Shown here piece by piece: positions 26,294-35,490 of a DNA stretch of 64,000 nt. Position 1 is the first letter of the stretch, and every line of letters begins with the position of its first letter. The notes under the pieces are model-generated. The model was given only the letters and a program-made list of their open reading frames with translations. It ran no database searches and was not told the DNA's origin. The translations under genes and the position numbers were made by a program. The DNA comes from Singulisphaera sp. GP187 (GTDB taxonomy: Bacteria > Planctomycetota > Planctomycetia > Isosphaerales > Isosphaeraceae). The stretch is taken from contig NZ_FSRB01000002.1 in assembly GCF_900129635.1 (NCBI RefSeq), positions 1-64,000 on the forward strand, read 5' to 3'.

Positions 26294-27388
26294 TCAGATG
26301 CCGCGTTCGTAGATGAGGCCCTTCAGGTCCTCGTTGTGCGAGTACGGGCTCTCGATCATGTCGATCAGGACCGGCTGATCCTTCGCGCAGGCCTTCAGGA
26401 GCACCTCGCCGGTCATCAGCTCGCGGCAGGAAATCTGCCCCTTTTGAAGGGGGACCGCCAGGTAGACGTCATCATCGATGTTGTCGTGATTGAGGATATA
26501 TCCCTCGGGGAGGTCGCGCCTGGCGTAGACGCCCCGGACCAGGTTGTCCAGATAGTCGATCTCCTTCATCGGCGGGATCCGCTTGCTCTGGCCGCTCCCT
26601 CCGCAGAACACCTTGGCCTTGTGGAAGGCCTTGAACCAGGTGTCGGCCTGCTCGGGCAGCGTGCAGTAGGGCGAGACCGGCACGTCGTTCATTTTGATAT
26701 CGATGTGCCGCTCGAAGGTGCGCGCCCCCTTGGCGTAGGCGATGAGCATGCTGGTCTCCCAGTCGCGATGCTCGTGGGTCGAGAAGCCGATCGTGTGGTG
26801 GGGGTAGCGGGAGCGCAGGAAGTCGATCTGGTTCATCTCCAGCTCGGAGTCCTCGGCCGGATAGAGCGAGACGCAGTGGTTGAGGGCGAGCGGGATGTTG
26901 CGGTTGTCGAAGAAGGTGACCAGGTCGTCCATGTCCTTCAAGGAGGACCCGCCGGTCGAGGCGATCACCGGCTTGCGCGTCTTGGCAATCTTCTCGAGCA
27001 GGAACCAGTCGTTGAGGTCGGAGCTGGCGATCTTGAGGATCTGGACTCCCAACTCCACGCAGAGGTCGACCGACTTCTCGTCGAACGGGGTTGCGCTCGT
27101 GATGCAGCCGCTCTTGCGAACCGCATTGAGGAGGAGCGCGACGTTCTCCTTCGACAGTTGGGTATCGATCGTCTTCTTGATGTAGCGGATGTCCGACCGC
27201 TCGCGAAAGTCTTGATGGATGAAGCTGCCGACGTCGCGGAGCTGGAGCTTGATCGTCGCCTTGACGTTGTTGAAGCGCACGATCTTGGAGAAATCGCTGA
27301 TGATCTTCAATCCGCGATTCACGTCGCCCCAGTGGTTGTTGGCAAGCTCCAGGACGAACAGCTCATCAAAAATCTCCTGGCCCTTCAT
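26294..27388 (-). CDS. NeuB-like synthase (N-acetylneuraminate/nonulosonate synthase family)
   Basis: A 364-residue TIM-barrel enzyme. 'LELANNHWGD' (about 13-22) replaces the usual 'EIGINHNG', 'KLQLRDV' carries the PEP-contacting Lys, 'LKIASSDLNDW' matches the family's 'KI.S.D..N' strand, and 'ERHIDIK' the metal His. The C-terminal 'SRELMTGEVL' is SAF/antifreeze-like. The family condenses phosphoenolpyruvate with an amino or deoxy sugar to make sialic-acid-like 2-keto acids. ATG 27388 has GGAG 9 bases upstream; the open frame extends to 27484 without family character. No CMP-sialate synthetase or NeuC epimerase is in the window, so the product is unknown. Confidence 0.82.
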   Translation of the reverse strand: MKGQEIFDELFVLELANNHWGDVNRGLKIISDFSKIVRFNNVKATIKLQLRDVGSFIHQDFRERSDIRYIKKTIDTQLSKENVALLLNAVRKSGCITSATPFDEKSVDLCVELGVQILKIASSDLNDWFLLEKIAKTRKPVIASTGGSSLKDMDDLVTFFDNRNIPLALNHCVSLYPAEDSELEMNQIDFLRSRYPHHTIGFSTHEHRDWETSMLIAYAKGARTFERHIDIKMNDVPVSPYCTLPEQADTWFKAFHKAKVFCGGSGQSKRIPPMKEIDYLDNLVRGVYARRDLPEGYILNHDNIDDDVYLAVPLQKGQISCRELMTGEVLLKACAKDQPVLIDMIESPYSHNEDLKGLIYERGI

Positions 27389-27521
27389 GCGTAATTCTCC
27401 AGCATGTTTGATACGGATACCGCCAGGCTCAGGTGGTTGAACGCTCTTGCCGGCCGAGGGCTTGTCCCCGAGCCGGCCGTCCACGGCGAGGCGCCGGGAG
27501 CGGCGATCGGCATGCTCGGCC

Positions 27522-29329
27522 TCATGACTCGGCCGCCGGGATCAGGAGGTTGCTGAGGAATTCCTCGCGGTCGAGGAACGGGAACATATCCTCGGGGGGT
27601 GCGGTGACGATCCGACCGTCGGGGAGCTGCCGCGAGCTCAGCCGGGGCTCGAACGTCTGCGCCTGGTCGAGAACCACCTCGCAGAGGAACGGACCGTCAC
27701 CTTCAAGGGCCTGGTCGATCTGCGCCGCGAAGTCCGGCCCGTCGATCTTCAGGGAGGGGATCCCGTAGGCCGCGGCGAGCTTGCTCATGTCGGGGAAGCT
27801 CACACCGCTGGTCGGCCCCTCGCCGACGAGGTTGCCGAAGAAGTTCTTTTGGGTCGTCCGGATCGAGAGATAGCCGCCGTTGCTGAGGACGAAGATCTTG
27901 ATCGGCAACCGGTTGTGGACGACCGTCTGGAGCTCCTGGACGTTCATCTGGATGCTGCCGTCGCCCGCCAGGCAGATGACCCGCTTGCCCTCGCGGGCGA
28001 CCGCCGCGCCGATGGCGGCGGGCAGGTCGAATCCCATCGACGCCGACCCCGAGTTGGAGAAGAGGCGCTGGCCGAGCTTCAACTTCGCCGCCTGGAACGG
28101 GACGATGCAGGCGGTCGCGTCCCCGCACGCCACCACGTCGTCGTCGGCGAGGTGCTCGAACAGGACCTCAATGAAGTGGTAGGGGTTGATCGCGCCCTGG
28201 AACTCACGATGCTTGGGGAGGACGACCGGGTACTTGCGGACCCGCTCCTTGCACCACTCGAGCCAGGCGGCATGGTTCGCGGCGTCGTGGCCGGACGCCG
28301 CCAGCTCGCAGCCCAACTCCTCAAGGAAGACCGCGGCGTCGCTGTGGATCGGCAGGTCGGGCTTGACGGTCGGCTTGTCGAGCTCCGCGGCGTCGACGTC
28401 GACCTGGATCTTGTAGGCGTGGCGGGCGAACGCCTTCCAGTTGTAGCTGATCTGGCGGATCGGCAGCCGGGCGCCGAGGATCAGCAGGCAATCGGAGTTC
28501 TGGACGGTGAAATTCCCCGCGCGGTCGCCGATGCTCCCCTGCCTGCCGCAGTAGAGGGGGTCGTCCCAGGCGATCAGGTCGTGAGTCCAGGCCGTCGTGA
28601 CGGGGATTCCCAGCCGGCGCGCGACCTCCTGGAACTTGTCGATGGCGTGGGCGAGCCGCACGCCGGTCCCCGCCAGGATTACCGGCCGCTCCGCACGGCT
28701 GATCCGCTCGATCACCTCGCGGCATTGGGCGCGGATCGCGTCGCGGTCCCAGTGCGGGTCGTCCTCGGCGGGGTCGTACCCGGGGAGCGACTCGGGGTCG
28801 ATCATGCTCGACTGCACGTCCACGGGGACGTCGATCCAGCACGGTCCCGGTCGGCCGGCCTCGGCGAGGTAGAGGGCCCGCTCCAGGTGGTAGCGGATCG
28901 ACTGGGGATCGGTCACGAGGACCGCGTACTTGGTGATCCCGCCGACCATCCGGACGATATCGACCTCCTGATCGCCGAGTTGCCGGAGCGCGGGGAGGTC
29001 GTACGAGGCCATGCAGGTCTCGCGCTTGACCTGCCCCGAGACGATCAGCATCGGGATCGAGTCGGTCCAGGCCCCGAAGACCCCGTTCAGGGCGTTGATG
29101 CTCCCCGGCCCGGTGGTGACGTTAAGGACGCCGACCCGCTCGGCGACCCGCGCGTACCCTTCCGCCGCGATGGCCGACGCCTGCTCGTGATGGTTGCAGG
29201 TGTACTTCAGCCGTTGCTCGGTGCCGAAGGCGTTGTTCAGGAACATCGCCCCCCCCCGGACACCATGAACAGGTGCTTGACCCCGCGGTCGGCCAGCGTC
29301 TTTGCGATGAAATCGGCGACTCGGATCAT
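27522..29329 (-). CDS. Thiamine-pyrophosphate-dependent enzyme (acetolactate synthase/YerE-like), frameshifted near its N-terminus
   Basis: The open frame 29246-27522 gives 574 residues, but it lacks the usual start. ATG 29329 begins 'MIRVADFIAKTLADRGVKHL' and reads to 'FMVSGGG', where a run of nine G (29257-29249) breaks the frame; ten G would join it to 'MFLNNAFG' and give 602 residues. Features include the catalytic Glu in 'NHHEQAS', 'TTGPGSINALNG', and the TPP motif 'GDGSIQMNVQEL' with 'LSNGGY'. The family includes acetolactate synthase and YerE, which adds a two-carbon unit to CDP-4-keto-3,6-dideoxyhexose. Neighbouring rfbF, rfbG and rfbH make the YerE-like role attractive (inference). 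Confidence 0.85.
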
Positions 29330-29456
29330 TGTCTCGACATCTCCGTGCCTCGTCCGTCTTGTCTTGCCCGGCAGGACGGCATCCCTTTGCGCCGTATTGG
29401 ACGGCGAGAGGCCGGCAGCGCCAAGGTGAATTTGCGATTCGACGCGTGTGGCCCGG

Positions 29457-30712
29457 TCAGGCCGCCCCCCCGGTGGCCGGCGGATCGCCCAGGGTCATCA
29501 CGCGATGGGTCAGTCCCATCGCGGCGATCCGGTCCACGATTTCCTTCTCGTGCAGGGTCGTCGTGATCAGGATCGGGCGAGGCCGGTGGCGGATCTGCTC
29601 GGGCGCGAGGACCGGCACGCCCCGGATCGTCTTGCCGTGGTGGATCGGATTGCCGTCGATGAAGGCCTCGATCTCCGCCTTGCCGAGCGACGTCTGGGCG
29701 AGCAGCTTGAGGGCAAGCTGGCCGGCGCCCCAGACGAGAATCGGCCCCGAGTCCTTGAGTGCCTCGCGGAGCCGGCGATCGATCGCCTCGAGTTGCTCCG
29801 CCGAGGCTTCGATGTAGGCCTCGATCGCCGGCCTGAGCCCCTCGTCCTTCACGAGCCCCTCGGGGGGGCCTGGGGGTCGTCCTGGAAAACCCCCACCACG
29901 TAGATGGCCGGGTAGGGCATCGTGGGGGACGAAGCCACGATCCGCCGGCCCGAGGCCGTCAGGCGAAAGCCGGAGGCGGCGAGCAGGTTGGCGAGCGACT
30001 GCGTCGAAAAGTGGTTGATGTGCTCGGTATTGAAGTCCTGGAACGGGGCGAACAGGAACTCGTGGTATCGGGAGGCGTCCGGAACCTCGACGTAGAGGAC
30101 CGCGCCCGGCTTCATGATCGCCCGGACCGCCGCCAGGGCGGGCTGCAAGTCGCGCACATGCTCGAGCACGTGCGAAAGCAGGACCGCGTCGGCCGGGCCG
30201 GCCTCCGCCGGGAGCTGCGTGAGCGACCCCGCGTAGGCTTCGATGCCGTGGTGCATCCGGACGTAATTCGCGCAGGCGGGCGACGGATCGATCCCGCAGA
30301 GCTGGCCGTAGCCGAGCCCCTTCAGGGACGCCAGCATCCCCCCGTTGGCGCAGCCGACGTCGACGATCCGCGCGGCCTTGTCCGGGATCAGGCGGGCGAG
30401 GTCCTGCCCCATCTGGACCATCCGCTCGGCGTCCCAGGAGGTCCCGCCGCCGCCGGTGGAGGTGACGTTGTCCTCGTACTTCGAGTGCCGGGCGTAGAAC
30501 GCGTCGTAGTCTTCCTGCGTCGCCGAGGTGTCGGCATAGACGAAACCGCAACCGCAGCAGCAGACCACGTCGTAGCCGTCGCCGAGCGGATGATCCTCGG
30601 GCAGCACGAAGCGCTGGGTGTGGAGGACGTCCGCCGCGGGCCCTTCGCAGATCGGGCACTCACGCCCAGCCCGGGACTCCGATCTCCCCGCCTCCGAATG
30701 CGATCGTCCCAT
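29457..30712 (-). CDS. Sugar C-methyltransferase (three-domain, zinc-binding), interrupted by a frameshift
   Basis: From ATG 30712 (strong GGAGGG site upstream), the first frame gives the zinc-binding N-terminus ('ECPICEGP', 'VCCCGCGFVYAD') and a SAM domain ('IVDVGCANGGMLASL', 'LLSHVLEHV') to a TGA at 29849. The other frame supplies the missing C-terminal Rossmann-like domain ('PILVWGAGQLALKLLAQTS', 'FIDGNPIHHGKTIRGVPVL') to 29457. The switch sits at a run of seven G (29862-29868); eight would restore one 418-residue protein. This three-domain layout is that of TylC3/NovU-type enzymes, which put methyl groups on carbon of keto-deoxysugars. The break may be a sequencing error or a real inactivation. 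Confidence 0.82.
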
Positions 30713-30868
30713 CGAGTCCCTCCCCTCCGTGAATTCCACCTTCAGTGCGAGCGGCACAGCCGAGGAGCGGGGTGACGAGCCCATCCCTCGTGGGGCCGAT
30801 TTCGACCCACCCGCGGACTCCCCCCAGCGGGGGAAACGCCCCGGAACGAGCCCCGCCCCGGGGCTGAG

Positions 30869-31924
30869 CTACTCGTTCACCGAGTCCTCCAGCACCTTCC
30901 CGGGCCGGCCATTGTGAAGCGGGCGGGGCGAGTTGTCGTCGAAGTTGAGCCGTTCCTTCTCGATGACGAGAGGGCGTTTCTGAACCTGGGTGTGGATGGC
31001 GCCGATGTATTCGCCGATGATGCCGATGAAGAACAACTGGACGGCCGAGAAGAAGAAGAGGCTGATCAGGATCGGAGCCACCCCCACGGTGAACTGGTTC
31101 CAGAACAGGAGCTTGCCCACGAGGTAGCCGAACGCAATGAAGAGGCTGACGCCGGCCATCAGGAACCCCGCCATCGTCGCCACCCGCAGGGGGACCTTCG
31201 AGTGGTTGGTAACCCCGAGCATCGCGAGGTCGTAGAGCGTGTAGAAGTTGTTCTTCGAGATCCCCCGCCGCCGCAGCGGTTGCCGGTACGGGAGCTTGCA
31301 GCAGTCGAGGCCGATGTCGGCGATCATGCCGCGGACGTAGGGGTAGGGATCGTCGACCTCCCGGAAGATCTCGAGGATCCTCCGGTCGTAGAGGCCGAAG
31401 CCGGTGACGTGCTGCATCAGCTCGATGTCGGCGAGCCAGGACGCGAGCCCGTAGTAGAGCGACCGCACCACGTACATCAATCGCGACTCGTCGGCTTCCA
31501 GCTTGACTCCGACGACGATCTTGTACCCCTCCTCCCACTTGCGGAGGAAGTCGGGGATCATCGTCGGTGGGTCCTGGAAGTCGGACGCCATGATGATCGT
31601 CGCGTCCGCGTCGGACTGGAGCAGACCGTGGTAGGGCGAGCGAATATGGCCGAAGTTCCGGGCGTTGAGGATCACCCGGACCTTGGGATCGGCCGCCGCC
31701 AGCTCGCGGAGGATCCCGATGGTTCCATCTTTTGACGAATTATCAATATAGATGTGAAAATAGTCATATTGCGGCAGGCCGTCGAAGGTCTCCTTGATGG
31801 CCCGATGCAGCTCCCGGACGTTCTCGACTTCGTTGTAGCATGGCGTCACAACGCCGATGAGCGTGCGGCGTCCGCTGGCTTCCTTCACTGGCGATGACTG
31901 CGGCAACATGAAGGTCTCACTCAT
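30869..31924 (-). CDS. Polyprenyl-phosphate-type glycosyltransferase family 2 (DPM1/ArnC/GtrB-like)
   Basis: A 351-residue protein. The GT2 domain has 'GVVTPCYNEVENVRELH' (24-40), 'YIDNSSKDGT' and the metal-binding 'IIMASDFQDPP'. Two C-terminal membrane segments ('VATMAGFLMAGVSLFIAFGY' and 'ISLFFFSAVQLFFIGIIGEY') are characteristic of the GtrB/ArnC branch, which charges undecaprenyl phosphate with a sugar for transfer outside the membrane. The ATG overlaps the stop of the upstream SDR gene as ATGA, and that decides the start. It could modify the polymer after export or feed a GT-C enzyme not in the window. Confidence 0.9.
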   Translation of the reverse strand: MSETFMLPQSSPVKEASGRRTLIGVVTPCYNEVENVRELHRAIKETFDGLPQYDYFHIYIDNSSKDGTIGILRELAAADPKVRVILNARNFGHIRSPYHGLLQSDADATIIMASDFQDPPTMIPDFLRKWEEGYKIVVGVKLEADESRLMYVVRSLYYGLASWLADIELMQHVTGFGLYDRRILEIFREVDDPYPYVRGMIADIGLDCCKLPYRQPLRRRGISKNNFYTLYDLAMLGVTNHSKVPLRVATMAGFLMAGVSLFIAFGYLVGKLLFWNQFTVGVAPILISLFFFSAVQLFFIGIIGEYIGAIHTQVQKRPLVIEKERLNFDDNSPRPLHNGRPGKVLEDSVNE

Positions 31925-33000
31925 GCCACGGGGTGCGGGGGGGCTCCCCGGCGACTCGTCGGAGGTCGGCGAAGCCACTGGACGGTCCGAGCGATAGCGT
32001 CGTCAAATGGGATCATGATGTCGAGCCCAAGCTCATCGCGGGCCCGGGCGGTGGAGGGAACGTAGCGCGCGGGGAGGACACCCGGGTCGGGCTCACGGGC
32101 CACCGTCCAGCGCAACCCCAGCGACTCGGCGATCCGCCGCGCGACTTCCCCGATGCTCAGGGCCGCTTCGCTCCCCACGTTATAGGGGCGGCCCGGCACA
32201 CCGCGCAACAAGATCGACCAGAGCCAGACCATGAGGTCGGCCGCATGCTGGTAGGAGCGATAGGGGGTGCCGTCCCCCCCGACCTGGACCGGTCCTCCGG
32301 CCAGAGCGTCGCGGAGGAAGTTGCCGATTGCGAAGTGAGTGTCGAGCGGGAGGTAAGGGCCGACGAACGCAAAGCAACGGGCGATCGTGACCCCGAGCCC
32401 GGAGGCGTGGTGCGCCAGCGCCGTGAGGTGCTCGGCCGCCCGCTTCCCCTCGCCGTAGGCCGAGGCCGGGTCGGTGGGGTCGGGAGCCCCCCGATAGTCC
32501 TCACCGACATGCGTCAGCGTGGCGGGCTGAGCGCCATAGACCGCCCCCGAGCTGGTCAGCAGGAACCGCGAGGCGCCGGAGCGCTGGGCAAAGTCGAGGG
32601 TCCGCCGCGTCCCCTCGACGATCGTGTCGAACATGACCCGAGGCGCCTCGGCGTTCAACGCGGCACTCGCCGCGGTCGCCGCGTGAATCACGTGCGAAAA
32701 GCCGCCCTCGGGGTCCGGAAAATCGCGGATGTCGCCTTCGTGGAGCCGCAACGCCCCATGACCGGCAAGGTGCGGCGCCTTCCGCGCGAACGCCTCGGGC
32801 GATCGGGTCAGGACCACGACGTCGACCCCAAGCCCGTGCGCGGCGTCGGCCCAGAGCAAACTCTCCAGCAGCCAGCAGCCGAAGAAGCCCGTCCCACCGG
32901 TGATGAACAGGCGCGCCCCGCGGAGATCCTCCCAGAGCGGCCCCACATGGGTGAGCACATGGTCCAGGTCGGCAGCCAACGGATTGTGAAAATGCGCCAT
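31921..33000 (-). CDS. NAD(P)-dependent SDR epimerase/dehydratase/reductase of the CDP-dideoxyhexose locus
   Basis: A 359-residue extended SDR. 'LFITGGTGFFGCWLLESLL' (31-49) binds the cofactor, 'LTSSGAVYGAQP' carries the Ser, and 'SAYGEGKRAAEHL' gives the catalytic YxxxK. Its distinctive N-terminus ('HNPLAADLDHVLTHVGPLWE') precedes the Rossmann fold by about 30 residues. It sits directly after rfbH and 4 bases overlapped with the GT2, so it most likely reduces the 4-keto group of a CDP-3,6-dideoxyhexose or its branched product (compare paratose synthase or YerF); this is inference. ATG 33000 is preferred; the frame is open to 33069. Confidence 0.82.
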   Translation of the reverse strand: MAHFHNPLAADLDHVLTHVGPLWEDLRGARLFITGGTGFFGCWLLESLLWADAAHGLGVDVVVLTRSPEAFARKAPHLAGHGALRLHEGDIRDFPDPEGGFSHVIHAATAASAALNAEAPRVMFDTIVEGTRRTLDFAQRSGASRFLLTSSGAVYGAQPATLTHVGEDYRGAPDPTDPASAYGEGKRAAEHLTALAHHASGLGVTIARCFAFVGPYLPLDTHFAIGNFLRDALAGGPVQVGGDGTPYRSYQHAADLMVWLWSILLRGVPGRPYNVGSEAALSIGEVARRIAESLGLRWTVAREPDPGVLPARYVPSTARARDELGLDIMIPFDDAIARTVQWLRRPPTSRRGAPPHPVA

Positions 33001-33112
33001 GGGCGGACTCACGACAAAACTTGATTCAAGGTTTGATTCCTCGAAGCCTTGTTCTTGATCGACCGGCAAACCCAGTTCCTGGTGGAATCCAAAAGGGTCA
33101 AACGCAAGGCGA

Positions 33113-34462
33113 TCAGGCCCGTGCCGACGGCACCCGGGTCAGTTGATGGAACGACTCGATCATGTAATCAACCATGGCGTCGCTGAGTCCCGGATAGACG
33201 CCGACCCAGAACGCCTGGTTCATCACGAAGTCGGAGTTGGCGAGATCGCCGATCCGCCGGTGCGGGATGCCCTCATATGCGGGCTGACGGAGCAGGTTCC
33301 CCGCGAAGATCTGGCGGGTGCCGATCTTCCGGTCGTTCAGAAAGCTCACCGCATCGCGTCGGGTAAACGGAGCGTCGGGACGCACCGCCACGGGATAGCC
33401 GAACCAGCTCGGCTCGGAGCCCGGCGTCGCCCGGGGCCGGAGGAAAAAGGCGTCGAGATCGGCCAGGCCCGCGTCCAATCGCGCGAAGTTCCGCCGCCGC
33501 GCCGCGACGAAACCGTCGAGCTTGGCAAGCTGCGACACCCCGACGGCCGCCTGCATGTCGGTGACCTTCAGGTTGTAGCCAATGTGCGAATAAATATATT
33601 TGTGGTCATACCCTTCCGGAAGGCGACCGAGCTGCCAATCGAACCGTTGGCCGCAGGTATTGTCCATCCCCGGGGCGCACCAGCAGTCGCGGCCCCAGTC
33701 GCGGAACGACTCGGCCAGCGTCTTGAGCTTGGGGCGGTCGGTCAGGACGCAGCCCCCCTCCCCCATCGTGATGTGGTGCGCCGGGTAGAAGCTGACCGTC
33801 GCCAGGTCGCCGAAGGTCCCGACCGGCTTGCCGCCGAAGCTGGCCCCGAGGGCGTCGCAGCAGTCCTCGATCAGCCAGAGGTCGTGCTGCTTCGCGAACG
33901 CGGAGACCGCCGCCAGGTCGAACGGGTTGCCCAAGGTGTGCGCGATCATGATCGCCCGAGTTCGGTCCGACCGCGCGGCCTCGAGTTGGGTCACGTCGAT
34001 GTTGTACGTCGGCACGTCCACATCGACGAAAACGGGGACCAGGTTGTTCTGGACGATCGGGTTGACCGTGGTCGGGAACCCGGCGGCCACGGTGATGACC
34101 TCGTCGCCGGCCTGGAGCCGCTTCTCGCCCAGTTTGGGCGAGGTCAGGCAGCTCAGGGCGACCAGGTTGGCCGACGAGCCCGAGTTGACCAGCAGCGCAT
34201 GCCGAACGCCGAACGTCCGCGCGAACTCGCGCTCGAATTGCTCGGCGAACCGCCCGGTGGTCAGCCAGAAGTCGAGCGACGAGTCGACCAGGTGGACGAT
34301 GTCTTCCTCATCGAACACCCGCCCGGCGCAAGGGACCGCCGAGCGGCCCGCATCGAACGATCGGGTGGGGAAGGCGGTCGCGTGGTACTGCCGGACCAGA
34401 TCGAGAATCTGCCCGCGGAGAGCGTCGGCGGAAGGCGAGCCGTTGAGGGAAGTCTCACTCAT
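33113..34462 (-). CDS. rfbH: CDP-6-deoxy-D-xylo-4-hexulose-3-dehydrase (E1)
   Basis: A 449-residue PMP-dependent, iron-sulfur enzyme of the aminotransferase fold. 'SFYPAHHITMGEGG' (about 224-237) has histidine where aminotransferases have the PLP lysine, the hallmark of E1. The iron-sulfur cysteines appear as Cys202, Cys260, Cys262 and Cys270, exactly the C-x57-C-x-C-x7-C spacing known for this enzyme. It removes the 3-hydroxyl of CDP-4-keto-6-deoxyglucose, the committed step to 3,6-dideoxyhexoses. ATG 34462 gives the normal length. RfbG lies just upstream and the SDR downstream. The usual partner reductase (DdhD/E3) is not visible in the window. Confidence 0.95.
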   Translation of the reverse strand: MSETSLNGSPSADALRGQILDLVRQYHATAFPTRSFDAGRSAVPCAGRVFDEEDIVHLVDSSLDFWLTTGRFAEQFEREFARTFGVRHALLVNSGSSANLVALSCLTSPKLGEKRLQAGDEVITVAAGFPTTVNPIVQNNLVPVFVDVDVPTYNIDVTQLEAARSDRTRAIMIAHTLGNPFDLAAVSAFAKQHDLWLIEDCCDALGASFGGKPVGTFGDLATVSFYPAHHITMGEGGCVLTDRPKLKTLAESFRDWGRDCWCAPGMDNTCGQRFDWQLGRLPEGYDHKYIYSHIGYNLKVTDMQAAVGVSQLAKLDGFVAARRRNFARLDAGLADLDAFFLRPRATPGSEPSWFGYPVAVRPDAPFTRRDAVSFLNDRKIGTRQIFAGNLLRQPAYEGIPHRRIGDLANSDFVMNQAFWVGVYPGLSDAMVDYMIESFHQLTRVPSARA

Positions 34463-34512
34463 GGCAAAGGGTCTCGTCTCACTGGGGGAACAGAGTGGTC
34501 GCGATCGCCGCC

Positions 34513-35490
34513 TCATGGATGAGAGAAGAAATCCTTGTACCAACGGATGGTGCGAGCCATCCCTTCGTCCAGGTCGAACAGCGGCGCCCACGCGAGCTCC
34601 CGCCGCGCCTTGGCCGCGCTCAGGTACTGATGGATGATCTCGTTGGACGCCTCGTTGCGGATCTCGGGTTCGAGGTCGCTCTCCATCGCGCGGAGGATCG
34701 CGTGAACCAGGTCGAGGACCGTGACCTGCACCTCGTTGGAGAAATTATACGCCGTCCCCGCCAGCTCGGGCCGGTCGGCCAGGGCCTCGGCCAGCACGAG
34801 GTAGGCGTTGGCCCCGTCCTCGACGTAGAAGTAGTCGCGGACGAACTTACCGTCGGACCGGATCACCGGCCGCTGGCCGCGGATCACCGAGCGAATCGTC
34901 CCGGGGACGATCCGGTTCCAGTTCAGGTCGCCGCCGCCGTAGAAGTTGCCGCACCGGGTGATCGCCACCGGCAGCTTGTAGCTGACCGCGTACGAGTGAG
35001 CGATCAGATCCGCACATGACTTACTCACATCATAGGGGTGCTGCCCCTGCAACGGTGTCGACTCGTCGTAAGGGAGCTGCTCCTGGTCGCCGTACGCCTT
35101 GTCCGACGAGGCGAGCACCACCTGCTTGACCGCGGGTGAGCGCCGGCAGGCCTCGAGCAGCGCCCAGGTCCCCTGGATGTTCGACTCGAAGGTCGAGACC
35201 GGGTTGCGGTTGGCCGTGCCGACGATCGTCTGGGCGGCCAGGTGGAAGACCGTATGGATCTCATGCTCGCCCAGGGCCCGCTCCAGCAGCCCTTGATCGC
35301 GAACGTCCCCGCGGACCAGCTTGACCCGATCGACCAGCCGATCACGGATCAGGCCGCTCTGCGGCACCCAGTCGCGCACCAGGCAGGTGACGTCGGCCCC
35401 CTCCTCGAGCAGACGGGTCACCAGCCAGCCCCCGACCAGGCCCGTGGCGCCGGTGACAAGCGTCGGCCGATCCTGCCAAAACTTGTTCAT
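34513..35490 (-). CDS. rfbG: CDP-glucose 4,6-dehydratase
   Basis: A 325-residue extended SDR: cofactor loop 'LVTGATGLVGGWL' (11-23), 'VFHLAAQTIVG', 'LASSDKAYGDQ' and 'HPYDVSKSCAD' (YxxxK). The 'QTIVG' and 'SSDKAYG' blocks distinguish CDP-glucose dehydratases from RfbB. It makes CDP-4-keto-6-deoxyglucose for RfbH. The ATG overlaps the TGA of rfbF (ATGA at 35487-35490), which decides the start and implies coupled translation. The open frame continues upstream to 35715 only because it overlaps rfbF. Confidence 0.95.
   Translation of the reverse strand: MNKFWQDRPTLVTGATGLVGGWLVTRLLEEGADVTCLVRDWVPQSGLIRDRLVDRVKLVRGDVRDQGLLERALGEHEIHTVFHLAAQTIVGTANRNPVSTFESNIQGTWALLEACRRSPAVKQVVLASSDKAYGDQEQLPYDESTPLQGQHPYDVSKSCADLIAHSYAVSYKLPVAITRCGNFYGGGDLNWNRIVPGTIRSVIRGQRPVIRSDGKFVRDYFYVEDGANAYLVLAEALADRPELAGTAYNFSNEVQVTVLDLVHAILRAMESDLEPEIRNEASNEIIHQYLSAAKARRELAWAPLFDLDEGMARTIRWYKDFFSHP

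Noticed and set aside
27849..29429. A 526-codon + strand open frame opposite the TPP enzyme
   Set aside because: Arg/Asp/Gly/Val-rich shadow of a GC-rich gene; the minus strand has clear TPP-enzyme motifs.
33143..34522. A 459-codon + strand open frame opposite rfbH
   Set aside because: Mirror shadow of rfbH without motifs; the minus strand carries all E1 signature residues.
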